A DNA stretch of 32,672 nt from Bryobacterales bacterium (GTDB taxonomy: Bacteria; Acidobacteriota; Terriglobia; Bryobacterales; Bryobacteraceae), in NCBI GenBank assembly GCA_020854055.1, contig JADZGD010000079.1, positions 1 through 32,672 of the forward strand, read 5' to 3'. Shown piece by piece: positions 16,840 through 25,700 of this stretch. The notes below the pieces were generated by a model, which did not search any database, was not told where the DNA came from, and saw only the letters and a list, made by a program, of their open reading frames with translations. The position numbers and the translations under genes were made by a program. Each line of letters starts with the position of its first letter. Position 1 is the first letter of the stretch.

Positions 16840-17037
16840 TCAGGCGTAGGGCAGCATGCGCTTGATCTCGGGCTGGTTGGTATCGTCGGCAACCACGCCC
16901 TCACCAAGCCTTCTCTTGCGGGAGCGCGTTTTGGAGGTCAGGATATGACGGGCATTGGCGTGGTGCCGGATCATTTTGCCACTACCAGTCTTCTTGAACC
17001 TCTTGGCCGCGCCCTTGTGGGTCTTCAGTTTCGGCAT
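16840..17037 (-). CDS. rpmI: 50S ribosomal protein L35
   Basis: The 65 residues from ATG 17037 match L35: [20 protein letters not shown], then [20 protein letters not shown] and the family-typical Leu-Pro-Tyr end. It is a small, very basic large-subunit protein. The upstream in-frame extension to 17088 is excluded because it would run through the leader hairpin and lacks similarity. GGAAAG lies about eight bases before the ATG. It is the first gene after a likely promoter at 17119-17127 and is followed by rplT. Confidence 0.97.
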   Translation of the reverse strand: MPKLKTHKGAAKRFKKTGSGKMIRHHANARHILTSKTRSRKRRLGEGVVADDTNQPEIKRMLPYA

Positions 17038-17065
17038 TTTCAATGCTTTCCGAGGAATTTGAGTG

Positions 17066-17099
17066 CCCCTGGAGACAGGACAAACCACTCCTTCAGGGG
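17066..17099 (-). promoter_or_regulatory. Leader hairpin upstream of rpmI
   Basis: On the minus-strand transcript, CCCCT (17095-17099) and GGAG (17088-17091) pair with AGGGG (17066-17070) and CTCC (17071-17074). This forms a 9-bp stem with a 3-base bulge on one side and a 13-base loop. It lies in the 5' leader of rpmI-rplT, where L20-dependent autoregulation is known in other bacteria. No match to a known L20 leader was established. Confidence 0.4.
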
Positions 17100-17118
17100 A
17101 TGTTCGAAGAACGAACTC

Positions 17119-17127
17119 AGTATAGCA
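17119..17127 (-). promoter_or_regulatory. Extended -10 promoter for rpmI-rplT
   Basis: On the minus strand TGCTATACT forms an extended -10 (TG-n plus a 5/6 match). It lies a few bases upstream of the YfhO gene's stop, i.e. just inside the gap to rpmI. No good -35 is seen, as is usual for extended -10 promoters. Transcription would start near 17112, about 75 bases before the rpmI ATG. Confidence 0.5.
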
Positions 17128-17131
17128 TGAG

Positions 17132-19315
17132 TCACCGTCCGCGAATTACCAGGGCCACCGCGCCCAGCAGTCCCAGCAGGCTCATGGCGGCACCGGCGAT
17201 GGCGGTGGCCGGGCGGTAGCGGTATTCGATGCGGTGCGTACCTTTCTCCACTACGATGCCGCGGAGGGCTCCGTAGGTTTCAAGGACGGGTGTGGGGCGT
17301 CCGTCCACCGTGGCTCGCCAGCCGGGGAACCAGGTGTCGGCCAGTACGACGATTCCACGGCAGCCGAGTGCGGCCGTGAGGCTAACGGAATTCGCGGTGG
17401 CTCCCAGGTAGGTGACCTGATCGGCGGCCGGGTCGCAGGTTTCGAGCGTGGGCGGTTTGCCGGTCATGAGAACTGTCTGGCGCAGGTTGATGGCCGGATC
17501 CTGAATTTTCGGAATCAACTCCTCGCGGGAGGCGAATGCCATGACGTTGTGGGCTGCCCAGGCGCGGGGGAAGGCATCCTTGTTGCGGTAGACGTTCAGC
17601 CCGCTCTCGGCGGGCCAGGCCACTTCCTGATTGGGCTGGGTGGGAGTTTTTGCGATGGTGAAGTTGATGGCGAACAGATCCCGGGTGCGCTTGGTGTGGC
17701 CTTCCTCCAGCACCAGGTTGCGGGTGACGGCGGCAGTGAAGCCGCCCTGGGTGTCGATGTCTTCCCAGTCGCCGAGATTGATGGAGATTTCGCGATCGTC
17801 GTAATGAACGCGCACCGGTTCGTTCTGCTGGCGGAGGAAGCGGATGATGTCCTGGTTCTGGTGGAGACGGCTTACCCAGCCGCCCCGGGTCTTATCGTAG
17901 CGGGAGGCGAAGGCCATTCCGCCGTTGCCCAACTCAACGACGATGAGGAGCGGAATCACCAGCAGGGCCGCGCCCGGGGACACCGCACCGCGCCTCCAAC
18001 CGGCGAGCACGGCAGCAAACAGCAGCGCGGCGACGGCGGTGATCACGTGGGACTGATCGGGATTAAAGCGGGCAGCCATGGCGAAGCTGAAGGTGATGAC
18101 GAAAATGGCCGCGCCCGCCGAGGCCAGGACAATGATCATGCGTTGGACCCAGCGGCTGTTCAAATGCTCCCGAATCAGATCGAGACCGAAGGCCGCCAGC
18201 ACCGCTACCGAGAAGCCGAAGACGGCCAGCATGCGGGCGGGGATGCGCGCCACGCCAAACAGCGGCAGCACGGCATAGAGGAGGCCGTGCCACTGGTTGT
18301 AATGCCCGATGGAGAACAGAAGCGCAACCAGGCTGACGATGGCGAAGATGCGCACATCGCGGCGCTTCCAACCAAGCACGGTTCCGCTGGCGGCCAGCGC
18401 CAGGGCGATGATTCCAATGTAGGGGTCTACGTGACGGTTCAATCCGGCGAAGACGATTCCCAGAAACGCCGCCGGGCTGGATGAGTATTCGGCGTGCACG
18501 AGGTAAGGCACGGCCTGCTTCCAACCGAGCGGCTGCTCGACGCCGGCCCAACGCATGGCGAGTTTGCCGAACTCATAGCCGGGTAGCGTCTGGAAGGCGC
18601 TGACCAATACCGCGAACAGCAGCGCGGTGGCGGCCAGTTTCATCACCCGGAGGGCGTCTCTGCGCGCATCGATGGCGGCGTAGATCCAGACGCCGGCCAC
18701 GGTGAAGGAGATGTAAATGGGAACTTCGTGGTGTCCCGCCAGCCAGGGGATCCCCAGGAAGACGCCGGACAACGCAGCGCTGGCCCATGGCTTTTCACCC
18801 CGCAGCGCGCGCAGCAGGAAGAGGAAGACGAGCGGCATCCAGATGGCGCCGTTGATCACCTCCGGCCAGTCGGTGGAGCCGATCATGCCTCCCAGCACGA
18901 AGACGATGGCGGCGATGATGGCGGCGGCGCGCGAGCGCGCCAGGCTGCGGCAGAGCAGGTAACAGAACAGCGCGCCCATGCAGCGGATGATGACGAAATA
19001 CCAGTTGAAGACACTGGACGTGAGTTTGCCGGCCTTGTTGAATGGAGTGAGGGCGAGCAGCCAGTTTACCGGGTAGGCGACGCCGGTGAACTGGCCGAGA
19101 AACGGCTGGCCCATCCAGTGGTGCGGATCCCAGAGTGGAAAGTGTCCGTGGCGCAACTGCGTGGCGATGAACTGGAGCCGGGGGGCGTCCATGTTGGCGA
19201 TGTCCGGGCTGTCAAGCCAGGTGTACTGGCTGGTGAGGGTGAGTTTCCAGTAAAATCCGACACAGATGAGCAACAGCAGGGCCGGCCCGGCGAGCTTTCC
19301 CGATAGCGATCGCAC
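17132..19315 (-). CDS. YfhO-family integral membrane protein
   Basis: This 727-residue protein has about 12-13 hydrophobic spans, most within residues 1-440 plus one at the extreme C-terminus, around a soluble segment (about 450-690). The N-terminal spans and the loop [46 protein letters not shown] fit the YfhO/GT-C-like family (PF09586). This family is linked to glycosylation of lipoteichoic acid in Bacillus and is unassigned in Gram-negatives. The late motif [27 protein letters not shown] is typical of its C-terminal region. The start is a GTG at 19315 with a poor ribosome site. The NUDIX gene starts divergently only 30 bases away. Confidence 0.87.
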   Translation of the reverse strand: MRSLSGKLAGPALLLLICVGFYWKLTLTSQYTWLDSPDIANMDAPRLQFIATQLRHGHFPLWDPHHWMGQPFLGQFTGVAYPVNWLLALTPFNKAGKLTSSVFNWYFVIIRCMGALFCYLLCRSLARSRAAAIIAAIVFVLGGMIGSTDWPEVINGAIWMPLVFLFLLRALRGEKPWASAALSGVFLGIPWLAGHHEVPIYISFTVAGVWIYAAIDARRDALRVMKLAATALLFAVLVSAFQTLPGYEFGKLAMRWAGVEQPLGWKQAVPYLVHAEYSSSPAAFLGIVFAGLNRHVDPYIGIIALALAASGTVLGWKRRDVRIFAIVSLVALLFSIGHYNQWHGLLYAVLPLFGVARIPARMLAVFGFSVAVLAAFGLDLIREHLNSRWVQRMIIVLASAGAAIFVITFSFAMAARFNPDQSHVITAVAALLFAAVLAGWRRGAVSPGAALLVIPLLIVVELGNGGMAFASRYDKTRGGWVSRLHQNQDIIRFLRQQNEPVRVHYDDREISINLGDWEDIDTQGGFTAAVTRNLVLEEGHTKRTRDLFAINFTIAKTPTQPNQEVAWPAESGLNVYRNKDAFPRAWAAHNVMAFASREELIPKIQDPAINLRQTVLMTGKPPTLETCDPAADQVTYLGATANSVSLTAALGCRGIVVLADTWFPGWRATVDGRPTPVLETYGALRGIVVEKGTHRIEYRYRPATAIAGAAMSLLGLLGAVALVIRGR

Positions 19316-19345
19316 TCAACTATCGTACTTCGACGGAGGCAGCCA

Positions 19346-19810
19346 ATGGCCCGGATGAGCGCAGGGCTGGTCGCGTTCCGGCGCACGCCGGGTGGGATCG
19401 AGGTGTTGCTGGTGCACCCGGGTGGCCCGTTCTGGACCCGGCGCGACCGTGGCGTGTGGTCCATTCCGAAGGGCGAGTACGAGGCGCGGGAAGATCCTCT
19501 TTCGGCTGCCGTCAGGGAGTTCGGCGAGGAGACCGGCTTTGCGCCGAGAGAGCCCTTCCTGGAGCTGGGGCAGACGCGCCAGTCGGGCGGAAAAGTGGTG
19601 ACGGCCTGGGCGTTCGAGGGCGATTACGACGCGGCGGCGATTCGCAGCAACACGTTTTCGCTGGAGTATCCTCCGCGCTCCGGCCGCTTCCGGCAGTTCC
19701 CGGAAGTGGACCGCGCGGCATGGTTTACGCTGCAGGCGGCAGCCGAAAAGATCGTTGGCGCGCAGGCGGTCTTTCTGGCGCGTCTGGCGGCTCAGGCGCG
19801 GGCGTGCTGA
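19346..19810 (+). CDS. NUDIX hydrolase
   Basis: A NUDIX enzyme of 154 residues with a complete Nudix box: Gly43-x5-Glu49-x7-Arg57-Glu58-Phe-x-Glu61-Glu62-x-Gly64-Phe. The N-terminal strand SAGLVAFRRTPGGIEVLLVHPGG and the WSIPKGEY lead-in resemble the group that hydrolyses dinucleoside polyphosphates and related nucleoside diphosphate derivatives. The substrate is not determinable. ATG 19346 has GGAGG six to seven bases upstream. It is divergent from the YfhO gene. Its last 19 bases overlap the convergent end of the paralogue gene at 19792. Confidence 0.95.
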   Translation: MARMSAGLVAFRRTPGGIEVLLVHPGGPFWTRRDRGVWSIPKGEYEAREDPLSAAVREFGEETGFAPREPFLELGQTRQSGGKVVTAWAFEGDYDAAAIRSNTFSLEYPPRSGRFRQFPEVDRAAWFTLQAAAEKIVGAQAVFLARLAAQARAC

Positions 19811-21036
19811 GGTTTGACGGGTGCGCGGTAGCTGACGGCAAGGTTCGGCGTTTCCAGACGCTGCTGGTTCATCAGCTTCGAGGTGAGGCAGGCCTCGAGA
19901 ACACCGCTCACCAGTTGTGTGCGCTCCACCGGATAGGGGGCGCGGCCGGTCATGATCATCTCCTCGATTTTGGAGACCAGGCAGGCTGAGTACGTTACGT
20001 TAGGCACCGGTGTCAGCAGGAACTGCACGGCCTGCGGGGGCATGCCTTTGATGCGCACCGCCACGTTGTAATCCGCCACCACTCCGTTCAACATCAGCAG
20101 GGTGGCTTTGACGCCGTCGTTGTATTCGATGAAATAGGCGGCTGGATCCTTGGCCAAACGCTGCACCTCGCCGAGTCCGACCATGTCCTCGGTGCGGCCG
20201 TCCAGAACGGCGTGGCCTTGGGGCGTGTCGCTGCGGGAGATGGCGGAGCGTAGGAGGTCCTTGGACCAGCGGCCCTCGTCGCCCGCCTTCCAAACCGCGT
20301 CGCCGGTGATCATCTGCACGGCCTTGACGCCGGTCTCGCCGCCTTTGCGGCGTTCCATGAAACACTGAAGGGCTTCGAGGGCGTGAAAGTCCATCGGATC
20401 GGAGCCGCCGACGCCCACCATCACTGCGTCCTCAATTTCCGACTCGAGCGGCAGTTCAAGATCGGGCAAGCGCCAGGTTACGGGCAGTGACGAACCGGCC
20501 AGCATGGGAAAGCGGAGGCGCCTGCTCTGTTCCACCATCCACTTCGCCTTGGCGAAGCTGTAGGAGAGGTGCTTGTCGTTGTAGACCGGGAGGGCGCGGC
20601 CGTCCTTATCGAACACCTCAACGCACTGCTTGAAGAATTCGTAGCGCGGGTAAAGCACCTGCCCCTTTTCGTTGCGCGGGTACTTGCCGTGCTCGCCGAT
20701 GATGACGACGGCGTCGACGGCCAGTTTTGGCCCGCCACAGCGCAGGGCTTCGGCGATGGTTGGATAGACTTTGAAACCGAACTCGCGGGCGCGCTGTTCG
20801 CTTTGGTCGTTGGCCGGCTTCTGGTCTACATAGAGGGAGACGACCTTGATGTTGGGATGATGCCACTGGCCGTTGTGCGGGTAGCCGACCAGGAAACGGT
20901 CTCCCATGTGCTGGGCGTGCGAGAGGTAATACCAGACCGTGGCGACAATGGCGATGCGTTTGGGGCCGCCGGCAGGTGCGGCCGCCAGGAGCGGCGCAGC
21001 GGCGGTAGTGGCTAGAAAATCGCGTCTTGTGAGCAT
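19792..21036 (-). CDS. Tat-exported uncharacterised Rossmann-like protein (paralogue B)
   Basis: This 414-residue protein begins with a twin-arginine signal (LTRRDFLATTAAAPLLAAAPA). The mature part shares about half its residues with the gene immediately upstream. Signature stretches are VYPTIAEAL, LAVDAVVIIGEHGKYPRNEKGQVLYPRYEFF, YNDKHLSYSF, AGSSLPVTWRLPDLELP and DFHALEALQCFMERRKGGETGV. The early VVS/VDAVVIIGEH pattern recalls the Rossmann half of Gfo/Idh/MocA oxidoreductases, but no catalytic EKP motif is visible, so I call it uncharacterised. The ribosome site GGAGG sits inside the last codons of the upstream gene, and only 3 bases separate the two, implying translational coupling. Confidence 0.8.
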   Translation of the reverse strand: MLTRRDFLATTAAAPLLAAAPAGGPKRIAIVATVWYYLSHAQHMGDRFLVGYPHNGQWHHPNIKVVSLYVDQKPANDQSEQRAREFGFKVYPTIAEALRCGGPKLAVDAVVIIGEHGKYPRNEKGQVLYPRYEFFKQCVEVFDKDGRALPVYNDKHLSYSFAKAKWMVEQSRRLRFPMLAGSSLPVTWRLPDLELPLESEIEDAVMVGVGGSDPMDFHALEALQCFMERRKGGETGVKAVQMITGDAVWKAGDEGRWSKDLLRSAISRSDTPQGHAVLDGRTEDMVGLGEVQRLAKDPAAYFIEYNDGVKATLLMLNGVVADYNVAVRIKGMPPQAVQFLLTPVPNVTYSACLVSKIEEMIMTGRAPYPVERTQLVSGVLEACLTSKLMNQQRLETPNLAVSYRAPVKPQHARA

Positions 21037-21039
21037 GGA

Positions 21040-22233
21040 CTAGGTCCTCCAGAAGTACGATTCGACGGGTACGCGGTAGGAAATCTTCAGGTGTGGTGTC
21101 TCGTAACGCGATTGATCGCGGTAGAGGCTTTCCACGCCGGCCGCGGTGAGGCCGGTGGTGAGCAGCGTGCGCTCGACCGGGTAGGTTGGCTTGCCGGTGT
21201 GGAACATCTTCTCCATGTTGTTTACCAGCGGGCTGAAGAAGTTGGCGGCGGTGGTGCGGCCATCGGGCATGGGCAGGTACATCTGGGTAGAGAAGATGCG
21301 GGCGGGGGATTCCAGGCGGGCGGCGAAGTTGAAGTCGCGCACCAGTCCGTTGGCGAGAATCATGGTGGATTTGACGCCGTCGTCGTGCAGATAGTCGTAG
21401 GCAATCGGATCTTTCATCAGGCGCTTCATGTCGTCGACGGTGGGCAGAATGTCGTTGAAGCCTTCGCGGGCGGGGGTGAGGGTGTGGCTACGGCAGAGGC
21501 AGGCGATCATCAGGTCGCGCGACCAGACACCTTCGTCCAGGGCCTTCCAGAAATTATCGCCGCGGTAGGCGTGCAGCCAGCGGACGCCGGTTTCACCGCC
21601 GTGGCGGCGCTCCGCCATGCACTGGTCGGTTTCGAGAGCGTGGAAATCGTAGCTGTCCACGCCGCCGTAGCCCACGCACATGGACTCGCGAATACGCGCT
21701 CCATGGGGCATCTCGAGCGATGGGGTGCGCCAGGTGACGGGCAGCGAGGAGCCCGCCATGTAGGCAAAGCCCATGCGTTTGGAGGTGTCATACATCTGTT
21801 TCGCCCAATCCCAGTTCCAGGAGAGATGTTTGTCGTTGAACATGGGCACGCTGCGGCCGCTATCCTGGAATACCTTCACCACCTGTTGGAAGAATTGGTA
21901 CCGCGGGTATTCGGTCTGTCCCTTTTCGTTGCGTTTGTAGGTGCCGTGTTCGCCCACAATCACTACGCCGTCAACGGCGAGTTTCGAGCCGCCGCGGGTG
22001 AGCGCTTCGGCGATGGTGGGGTAGACCTTCATCAGGGGGAAGCGCCGGGCGCGGTCGGCGGTGAGATCGCCTTCGGGGCGCTGGTCCACGTAAAGGGACA
22101 CGACGTCCACGTCGGGATGATAGTGGTCGCCATTCCAGCCATAGCCTTCGATGAAACGATCGACGATGTGTTGACCGTGCGAGTGCTTTCGATATTCGGT
22201 GATGATCGCTGCCAGTCGAGGTCGGTTCGCCAT
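21040..22233 (-). CDS. Uncharacterised Rossmann-like protein (paralogue A, no signal)
   Basis: A 397-residue paralogue of the gene that follows it. It shares GEHGTYKRNEKGQTEYPRYQFF, FNDKHLSWNW, AGSSLPVTWRTPSLEMP and DFHALETDQCMAERRHGGETGV. Unlike its partner it has no signal peptide (MANRPRLAAIITEYRKHSHG), so one copy is cytoplasmic and the other exported. The start ATG 22233 has AGGAAA upstream. Similar proteins occur, from memory, in Acidobacteria and Planctomycetes without assigned function; a Gfo/Idh-like fold is inferred. It is first in the pair and divergent from the second TonB receptor, across a 470-base control region. Confidence 0.8.
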   Translation of the reverse strand: MANRPRLAAIITEYRKHSHGQHIVDRFIEGYGWNGDHYHPDVDVVSLYVDQRPEGDLTADRARRFPLMKVYPTIAEALTRGGSKLAVDGVVIVGEHGTYKRNEKGQTEYPRYQFFQQVVKVFQDSGRSVPMFNDKHLSWNWDWAKQMYDTSKRMGFAYMAGSSLPVTWRTPSLEMPHGARIRESMCVGYGGVDSYDFHALETDQCMAERRHGGETGVRWLHAYRGDNFWKALDEGVWSRDLMIACLCRSHTLTPAREGFNDILPTVDDMKRLMKDPIAYDYLHDDGVKSTMILANGLVRDFNFAARLESPARIFSTQMYLPMPDGRTTAANFFSPLVNNMEKMFHTGKPTYPVERTLLTTGLTAAGVESLYRDQSRYETPHLKISYRVPVESYFWRT

Positions 22234-22415
22234 TGGATTTCCTGTGCCAAGTGCCTGGTTGGCATTGACGATAACATACCGTGGCGGTTGAGTGGGGTTC
22301 AGCCACCCGCGCCTGACTCATCACCGGCCGTGCCCGTCCGGTGGGAGGCGGGCCGGACTGGGCAACCGGCGCTGAAATCCGGCCTCGACCGCCAAAATGG
22401 CGCGGTGCAATTCAC

Positions 22416-22489
22416 TCCAGTATCTTGAACTGCATTTATCACGGATCAATTCCAGTCATACTGAACAACTTGTCCAGTAATACTGCACA
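22416..22489. repeat. Operator-like direct repeats with internal CAGT-N3-ACTG dyads
   Basis: Two 17-base units, TCCAGTCATACTGAACA (22451-22467) and TCCAGTAATACTGCACA (22473-22489), differ at two positions and are spaced by 22 bases, two helical turns. Each contains the dyad CAGT-N3-ACTG. A weaker third copy, TCCAGTATCTTGAAC, lies at 22416-22430. The GT-N3-AC core recalls GntR/FadR-type sites, but the regulator is unknown. Confidence 0.6.
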
Positions 22490-22520
22490 TATCGATGGAA
22501 ACTTTCTTAAACATTTTATC

Positions 22521-22547
22521 TTGACTCGCACGTTGATGTGTGATAGT
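22521..22547 (+). promoter_or_regulatory. Putative promoter of second TonB receptor gene
   Basis: TTGACT (22521-22526) is followed by GATAGT (22542-22547) at 15 bases; TAGTGT at 17 bases is an alternative -10. Both spacing and -10 are imperfect, consistent with an activated promoter. The two strong operator-like units lie about 60-100 bases upstream of the expected start. Confidence 0.4.
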
Positions 22548-22593
22548 GTCCGTTGGTAGATAAACTTAACTCTAAATATCGAGCTTCGATACA

Positions 22594-22609
22594 CTGAACT
22601 AATACTGGG
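22594..22609 (-). repeat. Inverted fourth copy of the operator-like element
   Basis: On the minus strand this reads CCCAGTATTAGTTCAG. On the plus strand it shares TAATACTG exactly with the second strong unit at 22478-22485. It lies downstream of the presumed transcription start, where bound protein could repress or loop with the upstream sites. Confidence 0.4.
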
Positions 22610-22703
22610 TTAAGACCGCGCTAGGGTGATCTTCCGGCTAAGACAGTCTGTCTACAGGTGCGTCCGGACTGGAGGGCGAAGTGTGGTCCATTCGGAGGTA
22701 AGT

Positions 22704-25700
22704 ATGAATCTGCGAAATTCGTTACGGTTAACGGCCATCGGTCTCATTGCGCTGTTCGCGCTCGAAGCACAAATTCAACCGACGGGTTCCGTTGAAGGCA
22801 TTGTTAAAGACCAGAGTAACTCTGTCGTGGCGGGCGCCAAAGTCTCTATCGTCAACACACAGACTGGAGTTAAGCAATCCGCCGCCACCAATGATCTGGG
22901 TCTTTATCGATTTCCCCTGGTGTTACCGGGTACCTACCGGGTGGAAGCAACGCAGGAGGGCTTTCAGACCTACGTCCAGGAGTTTAGAGTTCAAACTGGA
23001 ATCCAATCGAGTGTCAACATCGTGATGCGCTTGGGAGAGGTCAAACAAGTCACCGAAGTGACGGCTGTAGGAGCGTCCGTGGAGGCCGCCTCTGCCTCAC
23101 TGAGCGCGGTTATTACGAACCGGCAGGTTAGCGATTTACCACTGGCCGGGCGCAATCCATACCAACTTATGCTGCTCAGTCCGGGGGTCGTCCAGACCAG
23201 CCCGCCGCGGGCTAGCGATATGCAAGATGTCAATACGGCTTACGTCTCTGCCAATGGAGCCAATCAGCGCATGAATGAGTTTCTGATGGATGGCGTGCCG
23301 AATAACATCTCCGATCGTGTTGCCTACATCCCGCCGGTAGACCAGGTGGAAGAATTCAATGTTCAGACCAATACGTTCGACGCGGAATACGGGCACGCCG
23401 GAGGTGCGATTATCAATGTCGTGACCAAGACCGGGACAAACTCTTACCACGGGTCGATCTACGACTTTCTGCGCAATTCAGCCCTTGACGCCAACAACTT
23501 CTACAATAACAAAACTAACATTGGCAAGGCGCCTTTCCGGTTCAACCAGTTTGGCGTAACAGCCGGCGGTCCGGTTATCAAGAACAGGTTGTTCTGGTTT
23601 GCTAATTACGAGGGTATTCGTCAGGCCAGGCCGTCGACCAGTGTAGGGACGGTGCCTACCAGCCAGCAGATCCACGGAGACTTCTCTCAAACGTTTGATG
23701 CCAAGAACAACCTGATCAAGGTCTTCGATCCGTATTCCACCCGATCCGACCCGAACAATCCCGCAAAGTTCATCCGCGATCAGTTTCCCGGAAACTCGAT
23801 ACCGGGGGCACAGATCGATCCGGTAGCACGCAATCTGGCGGCCTTTCTGCCGGCGCCGATGAGCGCCGGAGACCGCTACACCGGAACCAATAATTATTCC
23901 AAGACGTTAATGTCCATTGCTCCGATGAATGATATCTCGATCCGTACGGATTTTGAATTATCATCGCGAAACCGTTTCTTCGGCCGCGCCTCACGCGAAC
24001 AAACGAACATCCAGACCGATTACCTGGTTGACATTGGCGGAAAGGTCAGCGATAAGCGGATTCAGGCATCGATCGGCATCGGCGATACGTTTATGATATC
24101 GCCGGCGACGATCGTGGATGCAAGCGCCGGATTCACAAAATATACCCGTGCCATGGCGCGGCCGGTGGCCGATATGATCAAGCTTGGATTCCCAGCCGGG
24201 TTCGTGAGCAAGCTGGAAGAGCAGAAGGTACCGACATTGAGCATTACCGATATGGTTGGCTTTGGAGCCGGTGAGGGTGACCGCTATGACAATACATACA
24301 CCTGGGCGTTCCAAGCCAATCTCCGGCACATTCAGGGCCGCCACAGTATGAAGTGGGGTTTTCAGACTCAGATCAAGCAGAGTGTAGCCATTCCCGGGAG
24401 CCGGCCATCGGGAACCTATACGTTTAACCGCGCGTTCACACAGGGTCCCGATCCGACGGCGAAAGGGTCGAATATCGGAGACGGCATTGCCAGTTATCTA
24501 TTGGGTCTTCCGGCCAGCGGCTACGTCAGTACTCGCGCCAGCCAGGCGACGGCAGCGCCGTACTATGGCTTCTACTTCCACGACGATTTTCGTGTGTCGC
24601 AGCGATTGACGCTGAATCTGGGTGTGCGGTACGAGATTTTGTTTCCGGCGACGGAACGTTACGCTCGTATGAACACCGGCTTTGCTTATACCACAGCCAA
24701 CCCCATCGCCGCTCAGGCTCAGGCGAACTACGCGAATCACCCGATTGCTGAGCTCCCAGTGAGTCAGTTTCAGGTTCTTGGCGGGCTGATGTTCCCTGAT
24801 CAGACGCTGCGCCGCGCCGGCTTCACGGATAAAGGCGATTGGAGTCCGCGCCTGGGTCTTGCCTACAGAATCAATGACAAGACAGTCTTTCGTGGCGGTT
24901 TCGGCTTCTTCTATACCTACTGGTGGGCGCCCTACGTTCAACAGTTGGGATTCAGTGTTGACACGCCCTACGCGGCGTCAATCGACGGAATTACGCCACT
25001 CAACCATCTGAGTAACCCGTTTCCAGACGGCCTGATAGCGCCGATGGGCGCCAGCCAGGGGCTGGCGACACTGCTCGGCACAGGAATGAGCTTCTACGAT
25101 CAGTATCGAACGCAACCGTACAACAAGCGCTGGAGTCTCGGATTTCAGCGGCAGTTGACGCACGATATCCGAGCGGAGTTGAACTACGTCGGCTCAACTG
25201 GAATGGACGTGCCGGTGGGCTCGGGTTCGAACGAGGATAAACGGGAGTTGCATTATCTGCCACAAAAGTTCCTGCCGCTGCAATCCAGGCTTCTGCAAAC
25301 GGTAAGCAACCCGTTCTTCGGATTGTTGCCGGTTTCGAGCGCCCTGGGAGCCAAGACAATCTCCGTTCAGAATCTGCTTTCGACCTATCCGGAATTTACC
25401 TCGGTCACGGCAACCCGGCAGACCTTCGGCAAGTCGTACTACCATTCGCTTCAAGCAAGCTTGACCAAGAATTTTTCGCACGGCTTCCAGTTTCTCAGTT
25501 CGTACACATTCTCAAAGTCTGTTGAAAAGATACGCTTTCTCGACCCCTCCGATGCCGGCTTGACAAAGATGTTGGGAGATCTGGATCGTCCGCAACGATT
25601 CACGATCGGCGGCGTGTTCGAACTGCCGTTTGGCGCCGGCAAACCCTGGGCGGCTTCAAGCAACGCCGTGAACAAGTTCATCAGTGGCTGGCAATTGAAC

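Larger units (their letters stand above)
22234..22703. promoter_or_regulatory. Divergent control region between paralogue pair and TonB receptor
   Basis: This gap of 470 bases holds no credible gene. Its left half is GC-rich and contains a perfect 7-bp inverted repeat, GGCCGGA (22351-22357) and TCCGGCC (22378-22384). The right half is AT-rich relative to neighbours and holds a cluster of operator-like repeats and a promoter for the receptor. A leader of about 150 bases follows. Confidence 0.6.

Noticed and set aside
17234..18484. 416-residue plus-strand frame opposite the YfhO-like gene
   Set aside because: Gly, Asp and His-rich without recognisable domains; the opposite strand encodes a clear membrane protein family.
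19316..19345. Shared divergent promoter between the YfhO and NUDIX genes
   Set aside because: The gap is only 30 bases and holds the NUDIX ribosome site; no -10/-35 pair is visible in it.
21091..22428. 445-residue plus-strand frame opposite paralogue A
   Set aside because: Val/His/Gly-rich shadow of a conserved coding gene; no ribosome site or similarity recognised.
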